NCBI GenBank assembly: GCA_963790775.1
Contig: CAWBPR010000003.1
Span: 164,873 to 228,872 of the forward strand
Reading direction: 5' to 3'
Source: JASJBU01 sp963790775
GTDB taxonomy: Bacteria > Pseudomonadota > Gammaproteobacteria > Chromatiales > Chromatiaceae
DNA: 64,000 nucleotides
Under the pieces are notes generated by a model. It did not search any database and was not told where the DNA came from. It saw only the letters and a program-made list of their open reading frames with translations. This document shows positions 7,823 through 17,684 of this stretch, one piece after another. The stretch's first letter is position 1. Every line of letters begins with the position of its first letter. A program made the position numbers and the translations under genes.

Positions 7823-9315
7823 CTACTTCAGGGCGCCTTTGCCGTAGCGTTCTTCAAAGCCCTTGCGGACCTTGTCGATCTGCTCCTTGCTCATGCCGTC
7901 GAAGTACCAGGCATGGCCGTCAATGGGCTTGAAGTATTTCTCCAGCATGGCGTCGGCGAACTTCTCGTTGCCGTCTTTCTTCATGGCCACTTCCTTGAGT
8001 TCCGGGATCCACTTCATGTAAGTGTGCTTGGCCACGTCATAGATGCCGTGCCACCAGGTGTAGTCCGGGCCACTCATTGAAGCGCCGTGACGGGCACGAC
8101 GACCCTCGTGGTGCCAGATCTCCCACCAGGTCCACTCGATTTTGTCGTCGAACGGGGCCTTGGTGATGTAGCCGGCCTTCTTCAACTCGCCCATGACCGC
8201 GGCGATGGGCCTAGCAAACTTCTCGTTGTAGAGATCCACCACGTCGTCGAACTGTTTGTAGTGGCCCTGGATCACGCCGTCGCTGTGGCAGGCGGCGCAG
8301 ACGTCCTGCATTTTCTTGCGGCGTTCCTTCCAGGTCACGACCTCGACCACGGTGGATCCCTTGGCCGCATCGCCAACGGCCGGAATGGCGCCGCCTTCTT
8401 TGACGTCGAACTCCTGGCCGTTTTCGAGGCGGACCAGGTTGATTTCTGGGAGATGGGCGGACGCAGAGTCCAGGAGATGCGGTCACCCACGTTGTGGGTC
8501 TTGGGCTGATTGCCGCCGCGGCTCATGTGGCAGGTGGCGCAGGTGGGGGCGGCGGAGTAGTCGATGCCGGCGACCCACTTGTCGGATTCCAGGTTCATCT
8601 CGTCCACTTTGGCACGATAGATGATGCCGTGCTTGGACTCGTTGTAGACTTCGATCTGGGGATGGTCGGGACCGACGTGACACTTACCACAGGTGTCAGG
8701 AGTACGGGCCTGGGCCTTGGAGAAGCGGTGACGACCATGACATGCGGTACACGAACCAGCGGAACCGTCCGGGTTGATGCGGCCGATGCCGGTATTTGGC
8801 CAAGTCCCCGGGGTGGGCTTGCCGTCTTCGCCGATTTCTACGATAGAGCCGTGGCATTGCTTACAACCGGCGTTGACCGCGGCTGGACCGCCGACCACTT
8901 CACCCAGCAGGTTGTCCAGTGAGGCCAGGATCTGCGCACCCTTAGAATGGTGCGAACCGTCCATTTCCTCGAACTCAGTGCTATGGCATTTTGAGCAGTC
9001 TTTAGGGGTAACGATGATGGAAATCATCTGACCTTCGTGCTCGAAGGCGTCTATGTCGCCTTTTTCAGTGCCATGGCAGTCCAGGCAGTTGACGCCGGCC
9101 TGACCATGCTGGGAGTTGTTCCACTCGCGAGTCAAACCCGGATCTTCCTGCCAGTGACACTCCACACACTCCTGACCTTTCGGATTACCCCAATCTGTAC
9201 CGATTTCACCACTTGGCCGAGCTGCGTCAGCCGCACCCGCCTGTAGTAAAAGGGTAAGTCCCGCAGCAACACTACCCAGCAGGGCGGAAAATCGACCTTG
9301 GCTGAAGCATTTCAT
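7823..9315 (-). CDS. Octaheme hydroxylamine oxidoreductase-like cytochrome, one frameshift
   Basis: Two overlapping frames together encode one protein of about 497 residues. The first (9315 to about 8446) has a signal peptide and seven haem motifs: CVECH, CLDCH, CSKCH, CKQCH, CTACH, CGKCH and CATCH. The second (to 7823) carries the eighth (CAACH) and the C-terminal helices. Adding one G near 8446 joins DRISWTLRPPIS to QEINLVRLENGQEFDV, the typical HAO-family linkage. GPDYTWWHGIYDV is the region where HAO places the tyrosine cross-linked to the P460 haem; tyrosines are present, but the cross-link cannot be judged from sequence alone. Related enzymes oxidise hydroxylamine or hydrazine, or run in reverse on nitrite or NO. 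The gene has an excellent AAGGAG ribosome site and codon use rich in GC-ending codons. An FNR box lies upstream. Confidence 0.85.
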
Positions 9316-9787
9316 AAACGTACTCCTTAAAGAATTTAAAGATATACGAACCCCACAATACCCAATCCACGATGAATGGATAAGGCGTTTGAAAGTTCTC
9401 TAGTTATAAAAGCAAGCAATAAGCAAGGCAGGCATTCAGACTCCTCCAACCCCAGTTGTAATTATCCTTTGGGGACTGCATGGCCTCGCATGAAACGAAT
9501 AACCTTAGTCTTTTTATGCTTACGGCTGAGTATAGAAACATAATCACAATTGTCCAAACCTTGATCATGATCAAGTAATGCCAAACAGGCAGAGGGTTCT
9601 GATTATGCTATTCGTGTGGGTCAGAGAACTAGGGTATTACTGAGCTAATCAGCAGAGTCAAAGCCGCCGCAGTGGCAGCTTACAATCTATATACACGGAT
9701 AGTTCGCGAGCATCAATTCTGGAGTCCGCCCCCGCTGCCCTGAAAAAATCTATCAGGGGAGTGGGGCAGTTTGGATTGAGGAGAAGA
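9316..9787. other. Intergenic region upstream of the octaheme gene
   Basis: These 470 bases hold no convincing gene. They contain the 5' leader of the octaheme gene, an FNR-type palindrome at 9561-9574, and an imperfect GC-rich inverted repeat at about 9732-9770 just beyond the EF-G-like gene's stop, which could be its terminator. Confidence 0.6.
9561..9574 (-). promoter_or_regulatory. FNR/Anr box, perfect TTGAT-N4-ATCAA
   Basis: The 14-base palindrome TTGATCATGATCAA matches the FNR/Anr/Dnr consensus exactly. The only downstream gene facing away from it is the octaheme HAO-like gene, whose start is about 245 bases away, so a long leader or an unseen promoter must be assumed. Confidence 0.7.
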
Positions 9788-11827
9788 CTACTCCTCTTGT
9801 TTTGCCGCTAATTGCTTCTGTATGTTCGCAGGTACGGCATCATAGTGGCTGAACTCTACTGAATAGTTGCCTTCACCACCGGTGATCGCCTTCAGCCGGG
9901 TTCCGTAACCTTCGAGTTCCGCCATAGGCGCCTGTCCTTTGATGATGATCTGGCCATTGCGACCGGCCTCAGTGCCGCTGATCTGCCCCCGCTTACCTGC
10001 CAGGTCGCCTGTCAGATCGCCTATAAAGTGATCCGGTGTGGTTATGGTGATGTTGACGATGGGCTCGAGCACAACACCTCCCGCTTGTTCAACTGCGGTG
10101 ATAAATGCCTTCTTGCCCGCCGTGGAGAAAGCGATCTCCTTGGAATCAACCGGGTGATATTTTCCATCGTAGACCGTGACTTTTATATCCTGCATTGGGA
10201 AACCGGCAATGGCGCCTTCAGTGATGGCCATTCTGACCCCTTTTTCCACCGCTGGTATCAAAGCTCCAGGAATCGCGCCACCCACGACCTTATTGGAGAA
10301 CTCGAAGCCTTCGCCTCGTGGCAGGGGCTCGATACGTAAAAAGACCTCACCAAATTGGCCGGCGCCACCAGTCTGCTTCTTATGCCGATGATGTCCTTCC
10401 GCCGCACGAGTGATGGTCTCACGGTATGCAATCCTCGGCGGCCGGGTTTCCACATCGACGTTATATTTGTTTTTCAACTGTTCCAGCAGCACATCCAAGT
10501 GAAGATCACCCAGTCCACGTATGATGGTCTCATTCAAGGTGACATTGTGTTCCACATGAAAACAGGGGTCTTCATCTTCGAGCTTGTGCAATGCTTCACT
10601 CAATTTCTGCTCATCACCGCGTTTTTTTGTATTGATGGCCAGGCCAAACAGTGGAACTGGGCATTCGATGGAACGCAGATGATGATGATCCTCTTCATGT
10701 GAATCGTGCAGCACGGCGTCGAAATGGATCTCATCGACCCGTGCAACGGCGCAGATATCGCCAGGTACTGCCTGGGTAAGTTCTGTTTGTTCGCTGCCTT
10801 GCAGACGTAAGATATGCGTTGCCTTGAAGGGTTTGCGGGCATCGCCGATGAACAGCTGGCTGTTCGCGCTGAGGGTGCCCTGATGCATTCGGAAGATGCC
10901 CAGTTTTCCTCTGTAGGGGTCATTGAGTACCTTGAAAACATGGGCAATCACATGCTTGTCAGGGTCAGGCGCCACTTCCACGGGCTTCATGTCCGCACCT
11001 TCACCCATCATGAAGGCGGGTGGGTTGCCTTCAGTTGGGTCCGGCATCAGTTTGGAGAACAGGTTCAGCAACTCGTCGATACCGGCGCCGTTTTCGACAG
11101 AGGTGAAACAGACTGGAATCAAGTGGCCTTCGCGCAAGGCCTTCTCAAACGGGTCATGCAACTGCTCCGCTGCCAGTTCCGAGCCTTGCTCCAAATAAAT
11201 TTCCATCAATGCCTCATCGACCTCTACCACCTGGTCGATCATGGCGCTATGGGCATCAGCCACAGAAGAAAATTCGGTGGCATCGCCACCGGGCTGGAAG
11301 AAGCAGTCGATCACCTTTTGGCTGTTTTTCGCCGGCAGGTTGATCGGCAGGCACTCACTGCCGAAGGTCTCCTGCAGGCTGTTCATCAGTTCCACGTAGT
11401 CGACATTCTCACTGTCGATTTTATTCACGATGATGATACGGCAGAGGCCCCGGCGTTTGGCCGCCTCCATCATGCGCATGGTGACAGATTCTATGCCTGC
11501 CTCCGCATTGATCACGACAGCAGCGGTTTCCACGGCAGGCAAGATACTGATGCCGCGCCCGAGGAAATCGTTATATCCGGGCGTATCAATGAGATTGACC
11601 TGCTTGTCGTCATGACTCAGGTGGGTAATGGCGATATCCAGCGAGTGCTGCAAGGCCTTTTCCTGGTCGTCGAAATCACAGACGGTATTTCTATCCTCTA
11701 TCTTTCCGGCTGACGGAATGGTTCCGCTGCGGTGGAGTAGCGCCTCGACAAGACTGGTTTTGCCAGATCCTGCGTGCCCTACGAGAGCAATATTTCTGAT
11801 GTCATGGGTCGAATAGCTGCTGGCCAT
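9788..11827 (-). CDS. Elongation factor G-like GTPase (EF-G2 type)
   Basis: The 679-residue product has the G motifs GHAGSGKT (P-loop, residues 16-23), DTPGYND and NKID, then EF-G domains II-V, including the RGLGDLHLDVLLEQL and GGAIPGALIPAVEKG segments. It is shorter and more divergent than canonical FusA and lacks the usual ribosomal-protein neighbours, which fits the accessory EF-G-like group. Function in this group ranges from translocation to ribosome recycling and is not settled by sequence. It stands alone, transcribed towards the octaheme gene, and has a normal ATG start. Confidence 0.88.
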   Translation of the reverse strand: MASSYSTHDIRNIALVGHAGSGKTSLVEALLHRSGTIPSAGKIEDRNTVCDFDDQEKALQHSLDIAITHLSHDDKQVNLIDTPGYNDFLGRGISILPAVETAAVVINAEAGIESVTMRMMEAAKRRGLCRIIIVNKIDSENVDYVELMNSLQETFGSECLPINLPAKNSQKVIDCFFQPGGDATEFSSVADAHSAMIDQVVEVDEALMEIYLEQGSELAAEQLHDPFEKALREGHLIPVCFTSVENGAGIDELLNLFSKLMPDPTEGNPPAFMMGEGADMKPVEVAPDPDKHVIAHVFKVLNDPYRGKLGIFRMHQGTLSANSQLFIGDARKPFKATHILRLQGSEQTELTQAVPGDICAVARVDEIHFDAVLHDSHEEDHHHLRSIECPVPLFGLAINTKKRGDEQKLSEALHKLEDEDPCFHVEHNVTLNETIIRGLGDLHLDVLLEQLKNKYNVDVETRPPRIAYRETITRAAEGHHRHKKQTGGAGQFGEVFLRIEPLPRGEGFEFSNKVVGGAIPGALIPAVEKGVRMAITEGAIAGFPMQDIKVTVYDGKYHPVDSKEIAFSTAGKKAFITAVEQAGGVVLEPIVNITITTPDHFIGDLTGDLAGKRGQISGTEAGRNGQIIIKGQAPMAELEGYGTRLKAITGGEGNYSVEFSHYDAVPANIQKQLAAKQEE

Positions 11828-11950
11828 TGGTTCTCCTCTAGCATGAATGCTTTATATTTGGCGCTTTCTAAATTGGGGCGAAAACGGTAAGTATACCAAT
11901 CAGAAGGCCTGGGAGGTATTGAGCAGGGGCAGGAAAAAGGAGGATATTTA

Positions 11951-11983
11951 ACCCTGCCGTCATATTTTCAATGACGACAGGGT
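11951..11983 (-). terminator. Hairpin terminator of the ccm operon
   Basis: A 13-bp near-perfect stem (11951-11962 with 11971-11983, one mismatch) lies just past the ccmI stop codon, with an AT-rich stretch (TAAATAT) following on the minus strand. Confidence 0.6.
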
Positions 11984-11990
11984 GCAATGA

Positions 11991-13288
11991 CTATTGATGA
12001 ACTGAATCAATCGTGACCATCACCGGGCCGGCTTGGCCCGGCGTGACTGGCTTGATTTCTCCCTCGAGATCACCCGGTTGGGCAGACGGGCCGCCTGACT
12101 TGGAAACCCGTGCGCCGACGACCACTTCGGAGAATGCGGAGAGTTTCATTTGCGGCATCATCGCCATACTGTCATCGAGGATGATGGTCAGTGGCAGATC
12201 CTTGACCTGCTTACGGGCAGCAGCCAATGGCATGGGCGGACCAGTGACCGCTTTGGCGTAAATGAATACCAGGTCATCCGGGTTGCCTTGGACGCCAGTT
12301 CAGGTGACAGTTTGATTATCGCCTCGATGGCTGAGTTTTTCGCGCCGGATTGAGCGGGTTGTTCCTCGACTGCTTTGGCTGAAACGATTGCGGGCAATTC
12401 CGGTTCTACCCCCAGTTTTGCTCGAACATCGCTGATGGCGCTCTGCACCGAAGCGATGTCCTTACTCTGCGGAGTGAGGATGCTTTCCAGCTTTTCCCAA
12501 TAGTCGAGTGCCTGTTGAAATTGTTCACGCTGATAGGAGACTATGCCCATCATCCATAGTCCATTCGGCTCCTCGGGGTTGAGCTCATGAGCCTTTTCAA
12601 TCATTTCCGCAGGCTTGCCCATGAAGTTGTTGCCTGCTGTCTGTGCCAGGGCCTCTGCATAAGCTAACAGCAGCGTGCTGTTCTCTGGGCTGAGCTGCAA
12701 TGCGCGATCATAGGCGTCGATTGCCGCTTCAGGCTGTTTCAGCGTCATGTAACTGCGCCCCAGCATTAACCAGCCATCGACGTTTTCAGGCTGCTGTTCC
12801 ATTTTTGCGGCGAGCTTTTTCACCAGTTCTTCCATGGGCGGAAGATTCTCCATGGACTGGTTGCTGCCGTGAGGAGGCGTGCTGTTCGCCGCCGAATTGC
12901 CAGTAGTAGGGGTAGCAGCGAGTTGCGGAATGATTTCAGGCTGGCCCAGGGCTTGGTACATGCCGACGGACATGAGTGGGATCACCAGTGCTAGACTCAT
13001 GATCCATTTGCCAGAGCGTGATGTGGCGCTGGCGGGTTGCGCCTGGTCGCCGTTTACATCCACTAACAGTTCCTTTTCGAGATCCTTGTGTGCTGCATCA
13101 TAACGCTCCTGGTCGAGGATGCCGCTGCTCAGGTCGTTATCCAGCTCTTCCACCTGTTGTTTGAAAACAGATAGATTGAGTTCATCGGCGCTGATGGATG
13201 CGTAGTCTTTTTTACGCAACAGTGGCAGGATGATAAAGGCAACTGCCAGGAGTATCAGTCCGCCAGCAGAGATCCAGAAAGTAGTCAT
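11991..13288 (-). CDS. ccmI: Cytochrome c maturation protein CcmI, one frameshift
   Basis: CcmI is the apocytochrome chaperone of the haem-lyase complex. The first 330 residues show two N-terminal membrane segments, a cytoplasmic loop (SADELNLSVFKQQVEELD), and periplasmic TPR units such as GWLMLGRSYMTLKQPEAAIDAYDRALQLSP. After SPEL the frame leaves the family (ends at 12188). A one-base deletion at about 12296-12303 accounts for this: the other frame continues GNPDDLVFIYAKAV then MPLAAARKQVKDLPL and ends at 11991, which is the conserved CcmI C-terminal domain. Corrected length is about 432 residues. It is the last gene of the ccm operon and overlaps ccmH by four bases. Confidence 0.88.
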
Positions 13289-13776
13289 TTGGTAACGTCC
13301 TTGGTATTAGTGGTTTGTTTGAGCAGGGATGTTAGTCGTTGCTGTTCATCGTCAGAGAGCGTCGCTTCCTGACTGCGCTTTTTTCTGTTGAGGGTGCGCA
13401 GCAGAAGTATCGCGCCAATCAAAAACAGAATCAGGGGGCCGAACCAGAGCGGGTAGTTGGATGGTTTCATCGGCGGATTGTAGAGCACGAAGTCACCATA
13501 GCGTGCCACCATGAACTGTATGACATCGTCCTTGGTCTGGCCCGCTTGCATCATGTCGTAGATCTCATTACGCAGATCCACTGCCAGTTCGGCATTGGAA
13601 CCCGCCAGAGATTCATTTTGGCAGACCAGGCAACGCATCTCCTCAATGATTTCGCGGAAGTCTTCGGTCTTGGCGGCGTCTTCGAACTTGTACTCCGACA
13701 GGGTCGCGGCCGAGAGCGGAATATTGACAGAGAACAGCCAGATTAGTGTGAACAGTAAACCACGCAGAGACATCAT
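13285..13776 (-). CDS. ccmH: Cytochrome c maturation protein CcmH/CcmL
   Basis: This 163-residue membrane-anchored thiol protein reduces the apocytochrome haem-binding cysteines. It has a signal peptide, the diagnostic RCLVCQN motif (cysteines 49 and 52), a NELAVDLR helix bundle, and one C-terminal membrane helix (LWFGPLILFLIGAILLL). The basic tail is cytoplasmic. It corresponds to the N-terminal half of E. coli CcmH; the TPR half is the separate ccmI next door. Start and stop overlap the neighbouring ccm genes by four bases. Confidence 0.94.
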   Translation of the reverse strand: MMSLRGLLFTLIWLFSVNIPLSAATLSEYKFEDAAKTEDFREIIEEMRCLVCQNESLAGSNAELAVDLRNEIYDMMQAGQTKDDVIQFMVARYGDFVLYNPPMKPSNYPLWFGPLILFLIGAILLLRTLNRKKRSQEATLSDDEQQRLTSLLKQTTNTKDVTK

Positions 13777-14312
13777 CCCTCCTGTTTCAGCTTTTCGATC
13801 ATGGGCAGCAGGGTCTCAGAAATCAACTGAGGTGTCACCGGGCCTGCGTGTTTGTATTGAATAATCCCCTGGCTATCCACCACGAAGGTCTCAGGCGCGC
13901 CATAAACACCCAGGTCGATGGCGGTGCGGCCCTTTTTATCGAAGATGTTGGCGACGTATGGGTTGCCAAGCTGACGCAGCCAGCTCTGTGCCTTGGCGCT
14001 CTCATCCTTCCAGTTCAGGCCATAGATATCCACCTTGCCGGTGCGGGCCAGTTGCACCAGAGTACCATGTTCCGCCCGGCAGGAGACGCACCAGGTGGCC
14101 CAGACATTGAGCAGGTACGGTTTGCCCAGCAGATCCTTGTTGGTGATCTGAGTCTCCGGTTGCTCCAGCAGCGGCAGGGAAAATTCAGGTACCGATTTGC
14201 CGATCAACGGGGAAGGAATCTCCCGGGGGTTCATGTACATGCCTTTGAACAGAAAGGCCGCAATCACCCCAAAGATAATCAACGGGACGGTAAAGCGCAG
14301 ATAGGATTTCAT
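13773..14312 (-). CDS. ccmG: Thiol:disulfide interchange protein CcmG/DsbE
   Basis: The 179-residue membrane-tethered thioredoxin has one N-terminal membrane helix (residues 8-24) and the active site WATWCVSCRAEH (cysteines 75 and 78). It also has the GVYGAPETFVVD cis-proline loop and the acidic GLNWKDE segment specific to CcmG. It delivers reducing equivalents to CcmH and apocytochromes in the periplasm. It abuts ccmF and overlaps ccmH. Confidence 0.95.
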   Translation of the reverse strand: MKSYLRFTVPLIIFGVIAAFLFKGMYMNPREIPSPLIGKSVPEFSLPLLEQPETQITNKDLLGKPYLLNVWATWCVSCRAEHGTLVQLARTGKVDIYGLNWKDESAKAQSWLRQLGNPYVANIFDKKGRTAIDLGVYGAPETFVVDSQGIIQYKHAGPVTPQLISETLLPMIEKLKQEG

Positions 14313-16312
14313 CAGCTTGTCCCTGCAGCGGTGGCGGCTGAAGCATCGGTTTTTATGCGCTTGGCTGCCTTGGCCCGCACAGTGCGGTAGCGTCGATCGG
14401 TTATCGCCAGAATGCCGCCTAGGGCCATGAAGATAGCACCCAGCCAGATCCAGCGCACATAGGGCTTGTAGTAGAGGCGCAGGCTCCAGTCACCGCCACC
14501 CAGGGGTTCACCGAGGGATACGTATAAGTCGCGGGTCAGGCCTGGATCTATGGCTGCTTCGGTCATGGGCCGTGTCTGCACGAAATAGGTGCGTTTCTCG
14601 GGTTCCAGGGTGGCAATCAGTTCACCTTCCTGAAAGACCTGGAAGCGGCCGCGGTCGGCGTTGTAGTTGGGCCCGGGGTATTTGCTGACGCCCTCGAACT
14701 TGAATTCATAGCCAGCGATTTCAGCGCTATCTCCAGGGGACATGCGGATGTCTTTTTCGATCCCGTAATTGGAAACCATGGTGATACCGACGATAAAGAC
14801 GGCAACCCCCAGATGAGCCAGGATCATGCCGTAGTAACTGCGACCGCCTCCGGTAAAATCGCGTATCAAGCCGCCCATGCCATGCTTGTGCTTCAGGCGC
14901 TCCTTCAGGTTCACCAGATGGGCAGTCACTACCCACATGGCGAGTCCCATGCCGAGCCCAACCATCCAGTTCCAGTCCGACAGGAAAGGCATCAGGGTCA
15001 GAAGGCCAAAGCCAACGCTGACCAGAAATGCCACACGCAGTTGTTTGAGCAGATAATCAGCGTCGGTATGTTTCCAGCGCGATATCGAGCCTATACCCAT
15101 GGTCAGGGCAAGGAAAGGGGTGAGCAGCACGAACATCTTATTGAACCAGGGAAAACCCACAGAGATTTTGCCCAGATCCAGCGCGTCGTAGATCAGCGGA
15201 GCCAGGGTTCCAAGCAGGATCAGGCTGGCCAGTACGGTGAACAACAGGTTGTTGCCCAATAGAAAGGTCTCCCGGGAAATCAGATCAAAACGACCGCCGC
15301 CGGAGATATAGGGAGCGCGCCACGCATACAGCGCCAGGGAGCCGCCAATCACGATCAGCAGGAAGGCCAGGATGAAGACACCGCGCTCCGGATCTGAAGC
15401 AAAGGAGTGCACCGAGGTGAGTACCCCGGAGCGCACCAGGAATGTGCCCAGCAGGCTCAGGGAGAACGTAAACAGCGCGAGCAGAACCGTCCAGCTCTTG
15501 AAGGCGCCGCGTTTTTCGGTGACGGCCAGAGAGTGCATCAGAGCGGTGCCAACCAGCCACGGCATGAAGGAAGCATTCTCCACCGGATCCCAGAACCACC
15601 AGCCACCCCAGCCCAGTTCATAATAGGCCCACCAGCTGCCCAGCGCGATGCCGATAGTCAGGAATACCCAGGCAATGGTTGTCCAGGGCCGTGACCAGCG
15701 CGCCCAAGCTGCATCCAGCTTGCCACCCAGCAGGGCGGCAATGGCGAAGGCAAAGGCTACGGAGAACCCGACATATCCCATATAAAGGATGGGTGGGTGA
15801 ATCGCCAGCCCGAAGTCCTGCAGCATGGGATTCAGTTCACGGCCTTCGAAAGGCACCGGAAAGGTTCGGTCGAAGGGGTTGGAGGTCAGCAACATGAACA
15901 GCATAAAGCCGATACTTATCATGCCCATCACTGACAGGACACGAGCAACTACCGGTAATGGCATGTTGCGACTGAAAAGGGCGATAGCCGCGCTCCAGCA
16001 GCCCAGGAAGAAGGCCCAGAGTAGCAAAGAGCCCTCGTGAGCCCCCCAAACGGCGGAAATTTTGTACATGTCGGGCAGCTTGGTGTTGCCGTGCTGCGCC
16101 ACATAGATGACGGAAAAGTCATTCGCCAGGAAGGCGTTAGTCAGCACCACCATGGCAATGCTGAGAAACACCAGCTGTCCCCAGGCGAGAGAGCGGGATA
16201 GGGCCATCCAGGGGCGGATATTCAAATATGAGCCGGCCAGCGGTACCACTGCCTGGGTAACCGCCAGGCAAAGCGCGAGAATGAGGGCGAGGTGACCGAG
16301 TTCAGGAATCAT
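14312..16312 (-). CDS. ccmF: Haem lyase CcmF
   Basis: The 666-residue polytopic membrane protein carries the tryptophan-rich WWD signature GWGGWWFWDPVENASFMPW. It also has many membrane helices with periplasmic histidines (HPPILYMGYVG, TSVHSFASDP) and a C-terminal periplasmic domain before the last helix. It ligates haem to apocytochrome together with CcmH and CcmI. Length is typical. The start overlaps ccmE by four bases. Confidence 0.96.
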   Translation of the reverse strand: MIPELGHLALILALCLAVTQAVVPLAGSYLNIRPWMALSRSLAWGQLVFLSIAMVVLTNAFLANDFSVIYVAQHGNTKLPDMYKISAVWGAHEGSLLLWAFFLGCWSAAIALFSRNMPLPVVARVLSVMGMISIGFMLFMLLTSNPFDRTFPVPFEGRELNPMLQDFGLAIHPPILYMGYVGFSVAFAFAIAALLGGKLDAAWARWSRPWTTIAWVFLTIGIALGSWWAYYELGWGGWWFWDPVENASFMPWLVGTALMHSLAVTEKRGAFKSWTVLLALFTFSLSLLGTFLVRSGVLTSVHSFASDPERGVFILAFLLIVIGGSLALYAWRAPYISGGGRFDLISRETFLLGNNLLFTVLASLILLGTLAPLIYDALDLGKISVGFPWFNKMFVLLTPFLALTMGIGSISRWKHTDADYLLKQLRVAFLVSVGFGLLTLMPFLSDWNWMVGLGMGLAMWVVTAHLVNLKERLKHKHGMGGLIRDFTGGGRSYYGMILAHLGVAVFIVGITMVSNYGIEKDIRMSPGDSAEIAGYEFKFEGVSKYPGPNYNADRGRFQVFQEGELIATLEPEKRTYFVQTRPMTEAAIDPGLTRDLYVSLGEPLGGGDWSLRLYYKPYVRWIWLGAIFMALGGILAITDRRYRTVRAKAAKRIKTDASAATAAGTS

Positions 16313-16776
16313 TGAATGCTGGCCTGCGGTTGCGTGTTGCCCACTGCAGTGTCATGAGCAGTTTTCAGTGAGTCAGCCACTTCAGGCGGCATATAGTTCT
16401 CGTCATGCTTGGCCAGCACTTCGCTCGCCACAAACACCCCGCTTTCATCCAGTTGGCCCATGGCTACTATGCCCTGACCCTCGCGGAACAGATCCGGCAG
16501 GATGCCGGTGTACTCCACGGTCACTGTCTTGGCGTTGTCCGTTACGTCAAACGCTGTTGTCAGTCCGTCTGACTTTCTTCTGACACTCTCGTTGGCCACT
16601 AGTCCTCCGACACGAAATGGATGCCCGGTAGGCGCCTTGCCTTCGGCCACCTCAGAGGGGGAGAAGAAGAACATCAGGTTTTCATCGAAGGCATTCAGCG
16701 CCAGCCAGGCGGCGACACCGATGCCGGCAACCATCATCCCTAACAGATAAAGACGTTTTTTTCGGATAGGATTCAT
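16309..16776 (-). CDS. ccmE: Haem chaperone CcmE
   Basis: The 155-residue protein has one N-terminal membrane helix (residues 9-27) and an OB-fold periplasmic domain. The haem-binding motif is LAKHDENY, in which His124 binds haem covalently and Tyr128 is the axial ligand. It receives haem from CcmC-CcmD and delivers it to CcmF. ATGA overlaps with ccmD upstream and ccmF downstream indicate translational coupling. Confidence 0.96.
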   Translation of the reverse strand: MNPIRKKRLYLLGMMVAGIGVAAWLALNAFDENLMFFFSPSEVAEGKAPTGHPFRVGGLVANESVRRKSDGLTTAFDVTDNAKTVTVEYTGILPDLFREGQGIVAMGQLDESGVFVASEVLAKHDENYMPPEVADSLKTAHDTAVGNTQPQASIQ

Positions 16777-16940
16777 TGCTGTTTATTCCTGGCCCGGCGT
16801 ATTTTGCGGGCAATGTCGGTGACTGTTTTTTTACGTTGCATCATTGGTGCGAGGATGTTGGCGACGAGCACGATAAGCGCAAGCGCATAAGAGGGCCAAA
16901 CATACTCTGCATAGCCGCCCATGGCGAAAAACTCGTTCAT
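16773..16940 (-). CDS. ccmD: Haem exporter protein CcmD
   Basis: This short gene encodes 55 residues beginning MNEFFAMGGYAEYVWPSYAL. It has one membrane helix (about residues 14-34) and a strongly basic cytoplasmic tail (RKKTVTDIARKIRR), the standard CcmD plan. CcmD stabilises the CcmC-CcmE haem transfer complex. It overlaps ccmC (ATGA at 16937-16940) and ccmE (ATGA at 16773-16776), which fixes both ends. Confidence 0.92.
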   Translation of the reverse strand: MNEFFAMGGYAEYVWPSYALALIVLVANILAPMMQRKKTVTDIARKIRRARNKQQ

Positions 16941-17683
16941 TTTACATCCCCCTCGACCATCTCTTGTACCCAGCGTGTATTACGATCACGCTCAATTAAT
17001 TCAGCACGCGCGCGCATTAAGACCACAGCGCCATAATAAAGTTTAAAAGAGAACGCCATCAGCAACAATGGAATCAGCATGCTGATATCCATGGAAGGTT
17101 TGTCGAATTTAGTTACCGAGGCGGCCTGGTGCAGAGTATTCCACCACTCTACCGAATAGTGGATGATGGGGATATTGACCACCCCGACCAAGGCCAGAAT
17201 GGAGATGGCGCGGGCCGCAACCCGTTTGTCTTCAATAGCGCTGTGCAGCGCAATGATGCCCAGATAGAGAAACAACAGAATCAGCTCAGAAGTGAGGCGT
17301 GCATCCCAGACCCACCAGGTGCCCCACATCGGCTTACCCCATAAGGATCCAGTTGCCAGCGCCAGGAAGGTAAATGAGGCCCCCACGGTCGCACTGCTGA
17401 TGACGAAAATCTCGGTCATCTTGATGCGCCATACCAGGCTGATCAGCCCGGAGACCGCCATGACCACATAGATGAACATGGACATCCAGGCGGCCGGAAC
17501 GTGGATATACATGATTCGTACGCTCTCTTTTTGCTGGTAGTCGGGGGGCGAATCAAACAGGCCGTAGTAGAGGCCCGCAAACAGCAGAATGAGGAAGCTG
17601 GTCATGAACCAGGGGATCATCTTGCCGGCAACATTATAAAAATAGCGGGGAGACCCCATTTGGTGGAAGAAACGTATGATCAT
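16937..17683 (-). CDS. ccmC: Haem exporter protein CcmC
   Basis: The 248-residue protein has six membrane helices and the WWD-type signature GKPMWGTWWVWDARLTSE, plus periplasmic histidines (IMYIHVPAAWM, IHYSVEWWNTLHQ) that hold haem for loading onto CcmE. The gene lies one base after ccmB and overlaps ccmD. Confidence 0.96.
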   Translation of the reverse strand: MIIRFFHQMGSPRYFYNVAGKMIPWFMTSFLILLFAGLYYGLFDSPPDYQQKESVRIMYIHVPAAWMSMFIYVVMAVSGLISLVWRIKMTEIFVISSATVGASFTFLALATGSLWGKPMWGTWWVWDARLTSELILLFLYLGIIALHSAIEDKRVAARAISILALVGVVNIPIIHYSVEWWNTLHQAASVTKFDKPSMDISMLIPLLLMAFSFKLYYGAVVLMRARAELIERDRNTRWVQEMVEGDVK

Positions 17684-17684
17684 A

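Noticed and set aside
8335..8350. Programmed frameshift between the two octaheme frames
   Set aside because: There is no slippery heptamer or stimulatory hairpin at the joint, and similar frameshifts occur in many unrelated genes of the window.
10814..11713. A 299-codon plus-strand open frame
   Set aside because: It is antisense to the EF-G-like gene and shows no recognisable domain.
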